From: Latrodectus hesperus
Lineage: Eukaryota > Arthropoda > Arachnida > Araneae > Theridiidae
Direction: 5' to 3'
Assembly (NCBI GenBank): GCA_037975125.1
Contig: CM075860.1
Coordinates: 38,725,391 to 38,789,390 of the forward strand
Length of the DNA stretch: 64,000 nucleotides
Shown here: positions 61,692-64,000 of the stretch, in pieces
Numbering within the stretch: the first letter of the stretch is position 1
Layout of the letters: each line of letters opens with the position of its first letter
The notes under the pieces: model-generated
Databases searched by the model: none
Told to the model about the DNA's origin: nothing
The model's input: the letters and a program-made list of their open reading frames with translations, nothing else
Program-made: the position numbers and the translations under genes

Positions 61692-62670
61692 CTTAAACAA
61701 AAATATTACATATATTAAATAAATGCATACAAAAACGCATTTTATTCATTGAATAAATTATAATTTATAGTAAAATAATTATAATAAATTAGTTCATAGA
61801 ATTATAATCCTTCCTGAAATCTCTAATAAAAAAACAAGTTACAACTTTATAATAGCAGGAAAAACATAAAAACACTAGTTTTGATTAAAAAAAAATGGTA
61901 GTGAAATAATTAAATACATCATTTTTTAAATATATTGTTTTAAATAAAAAGATCTCTCTTTTAAACATTTCAAAATGTCAAAGAAAATGTTGCAATAATT
62001 AAATTTTGCTCCACCTGAATCCACTCTATCAAAATTAGTACTTGGTATAAATTTACATGTTTTCTTCCAAGTGATATGTAATATGGCCCACTATGTATGA
62101 AAAATTCTCATGGAAGGCATTTACAAGGTGGTATCAAAGATAATATGCAAATCTTTGATAATTTTTACACAATTTATCTATGACAGATATTTTCATATTG
62201 AAACAGCTCAAGTATTGTTGAAAATAATTAAAACCCCTCAAAATGCAGAAGTAAACAATAGTATTTACAAATAATTCAATAATTTTTAAATCACTAAAAC
62301 CTTCCATTCCAAATTTCTACATTTGAATTTAAATCCTTTTAAATTATAGAAAACTATGAGGTGCAATAAAATTAATATTTATATTCAGTATTAATCAACT
62401 TGATAGTCTTCCTTACATAACTGTATTCTATTCCTAAAAAAATAAGTATTAATGTAGAAAAAATAATATTATAATTAACCATATTTGATTTTCTAAAATC
62501 CTAATTTATAGAATTCAATTTTTTTCTTTTAACATTAAAATACTCTACATTCTAACTAATTTAATATTAACTTAATTATCTGCAAACTAATTTTATTAAT
62601 TTATTACTTTCTGAAATCAAAATATAATACATTAGAATTTTTATAAGCAAATACTAAGATACATATTTAC

Positions 62671-62860
62671 CGGTTCATCTTTACTTCTGCAGTATCTGCA
62701 TATTAAACATTTGTACAGCCAATTAAATAAGATAATTATATAGCTGAAGATGCTCAAGGGGGGAGGTAAGCGCAAACGATTCGTAAAGTCTACAACTAAT
62801 TGGTAGCGTTGAAATTTCCAAATAGCATCTGTTTCAGATTCCAATTTAGAAGCTGTAGCA
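62671..62860 (-). CDS. TRPM2-like exon: TRP-helix region
   Basis: Acceptor TTATTTTAG, donor CCG then GTAAAT; 190 bases. Product ATASKLESETDAIWKFQRYQ then LVVDFTNRLRLPPPLSIFSY and a Cys-rich basic tail (KCLICRYCRSKDEP). IWKFQRY followed by LPPP is diagnostic of TRPM channels just after S6. The first base completes a Ser codon with the S6 exon. Confidence 0.95.
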
Positions 62861-62955
62861 CTAAAATAAATCAGTGAATGAATAATTATACATGTTATAT
62901 TATTACATATTAAATAAACTTCAAAATATTCCTTTAAATTAAACAGTGGACTTAC

Positions 62956-63064
62956 CTGAATAAAGCATAAAGTAGAGTCAGTAATATAAGCTTCAAAAAT
63001 ATAAAATATTGGATGGAGAAAAGATATGGCCATAATCCAGTATTTGGGCATGTAAAATCAGTAT
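62956..63064 (-). CDS. TRPM2-like exon: end of pore loop and S6
   Basis: Acceptor ACTTTTAG, donor TTCAG then GTAAGT; 109 bases. Product TDFTCPNTGLWPYLFSIQYF followed by a hydrophobic run IFLKLILLTLLYALFS, which fits S6 and is continued in frame by the TRP-helix exon. The usual TRPM S6 pattern has Asn where Lys and Thr stand here. The selectivity-filter exon should be the next one upstream, beyond the window. Confidence 0.85.
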
Positions 63065-64000
63065 CTAAAAGTAAAATTACAATTTTTAAAAATATCATAA
63101 TAAAAAATCTAAAATTTATTTTTAAACTTAATACATAAAAAAGTAGTGTCTCTTTTCCAACTAGAGACATATTTAAACTTTAACATTCTCGTACGGCTTT
63201 TTATAAAAAATCCTAGAATTTTAAGAACATTTTTGGAATATTATTTAAACACTATGAATTAAAAATAAAAAATAATCATGAAAAAATTAACAAGTTTGGA
63301 GTGAAAATACTAGAACCAGAAACAATGTGGTTAAAAACTCCTTATATATAATAACAAAGTCAAGAAATGTTCAGTTTTTCAAATTTAATGTTAATTCTAA
63401 TGCATAGTTAAATGACAATATTATATATAAATTGACTATACTATTAAACTTTCTTTTATACCCTTACTCATTATTTATATGCCCTTGCTATCTCAGAAAT
63501 AAATGTCTAAATTTAATTAAATGTAGTATTTCATTAATGCTTTACATAGAAATTCTTTATATAAAGCTTAATCTAAAAAAAATTTCCCTCCCATATTCAC
63601 AGTAACCCCATTTTGTGATAGCCAGTAAATTCACTAACAATATTAGGTTTCAACTCACCAGGGGTTTAATAACTCAAGAAGTAAAAATACAATACAAAGC
63701 CAGCTTCATAATAGTGAATAAATGTCAATACTAAATAAACATCAGTTATTTAAATGATACAAGATATTGTGATTTGTATAACCATTTATGGTTGTCTTTG
63801 AATTTACACAAACACATATTTTCATTGACTATATAATGTCAATTTTATTACAAAATATAGGCTCAACATATTCCTTTACTTGCTGTTTCTCTGTTTGATT
63901 TTAATATTTTTATGTACACAACTGAAAATATAATGCAAATATATAGAATAACTAAATAGCTGATATGTATATTAAAAAACTATAATAATTACAGTTTAAG
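63065..64000. other. Intron of the TRPM2-like gene, no exon recognised
   Basis: AT-rich with stops in all frames. I found no frame resembling the TRPM S5, filter or S4 region on the minus strand. Confidence 0.5.

Larger units (their letters stand above)
49188..63064 (-). other. TRPM2-like channel gene, last eleven coding exons
   Basis: Eleven exons with GT/AG borders give about 520 C-terminal residues of a TRPM-family cation channel. In order: end of the pore loop and S6; the TRP-helix region with IWKFQRYQLVVDF and LPPPLSIFSY; a charged coiled-coil segment over two exons; and a NUDT9-homology domain (TPYPGTNVQRYPVPD, VPWEVMWIDYDP, YGRTGLRGRG, RWGPNH, GYMDDPWNTDQAW). Only TRPM2-type channels join a NUDT9 domain to a TRPM pore; in vertebrates this domain helps gate the channel with ADP-ribose at the plasma membrane. 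The Nudix box is degenerate, so hydrolysis is unlikely. Exon phases agree at every junction but one (53224 to 51857). Exons for S1-S5 and the large cytosolic N-terminus must lie beyond 64000. Confidence 0.88.

Noticed and set aside
62952..63170. A stand-alone 72-codon membrane protein
   Set aside because: Its hydrophobic half is the S6 exon of the TRPM2-like gene. The part upstream of 63064 is intronic, after a good splice acceptor.

Overview
The window is eukaryotic nuclear DNA: very AT-rich, sparse in coding sequence, with small exons carrying GT/AG splice sites, long (AT)n tracts, tRNA-derived SINEs and many nested transposons. It contains a TRPM2-like channel with a NUDT9-type C-terminus, a Met/His-rich copper-transporter-like exon, and Tc1, hAT, BEL/Pao and LINE elements. 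Together these point to an arthropod and most likely a chelicerate, probably a spider. That placement is inference; no species marker is visible.

Layout. On the left (1-2191), one minus-strand exon encodes a Met/His-rich N-terminus that looks like a CTR1-type copper transporter; the membrane-spanning exons must lie beyond the left edge. From about 2.2 to 14 kb I see only non-coding DNA, apart from a 5'-truncated LINE with a 12-bp target duplication (6992-7538) and two tandem duplications near 10 kb.

The stretch 14-26 kb is transposon-rich. A Tc1 element with 220-bp terminal repeats (14534-16171) sits inside an older hAT-like non-autonomous element. A second Tc1 element (20767-25342) is split by a 2.96-kb hAT element (22056-25014) with a perfect 8-bp target duplication; the hAT element still carries a 502-codon transposase frame. 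A tRNA-derived SINE with its own duplication follows (25841-26179). From 26 to 38 kb there are microsatellites, a fold-back element, a 30-bp minisatellite and degraded repeats, but no gene I can support.

At 38-46 kb lie a mariner relic, a SINE relic and a third nested pair: a BEL/Pao retrotransposon with an uninterrupted 1330-codon gag-pol frame and a 5' LTR, but no integrase and no 3' LTR, embedded in a broken Tc1/mariner transposase gene.

The right end (49.2-63.1 kb) holds the last eleven coding exons of a minus-strand TRPM2-like gene: pore helix S6, the TRP-helix region, a C-terminal coiled coil and a NUDT9-homology domain up to the stop codon and a likely polyadenylation signal. The Nudix catalytic motif is degenerate and the usual S6 asparagines are replaced, so this may be a divergent, catalytically silent channel-enzyme. 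The upstream exons lie past the right edge. The two host genes show no functional link beyond both encoding membrane transport proteins.
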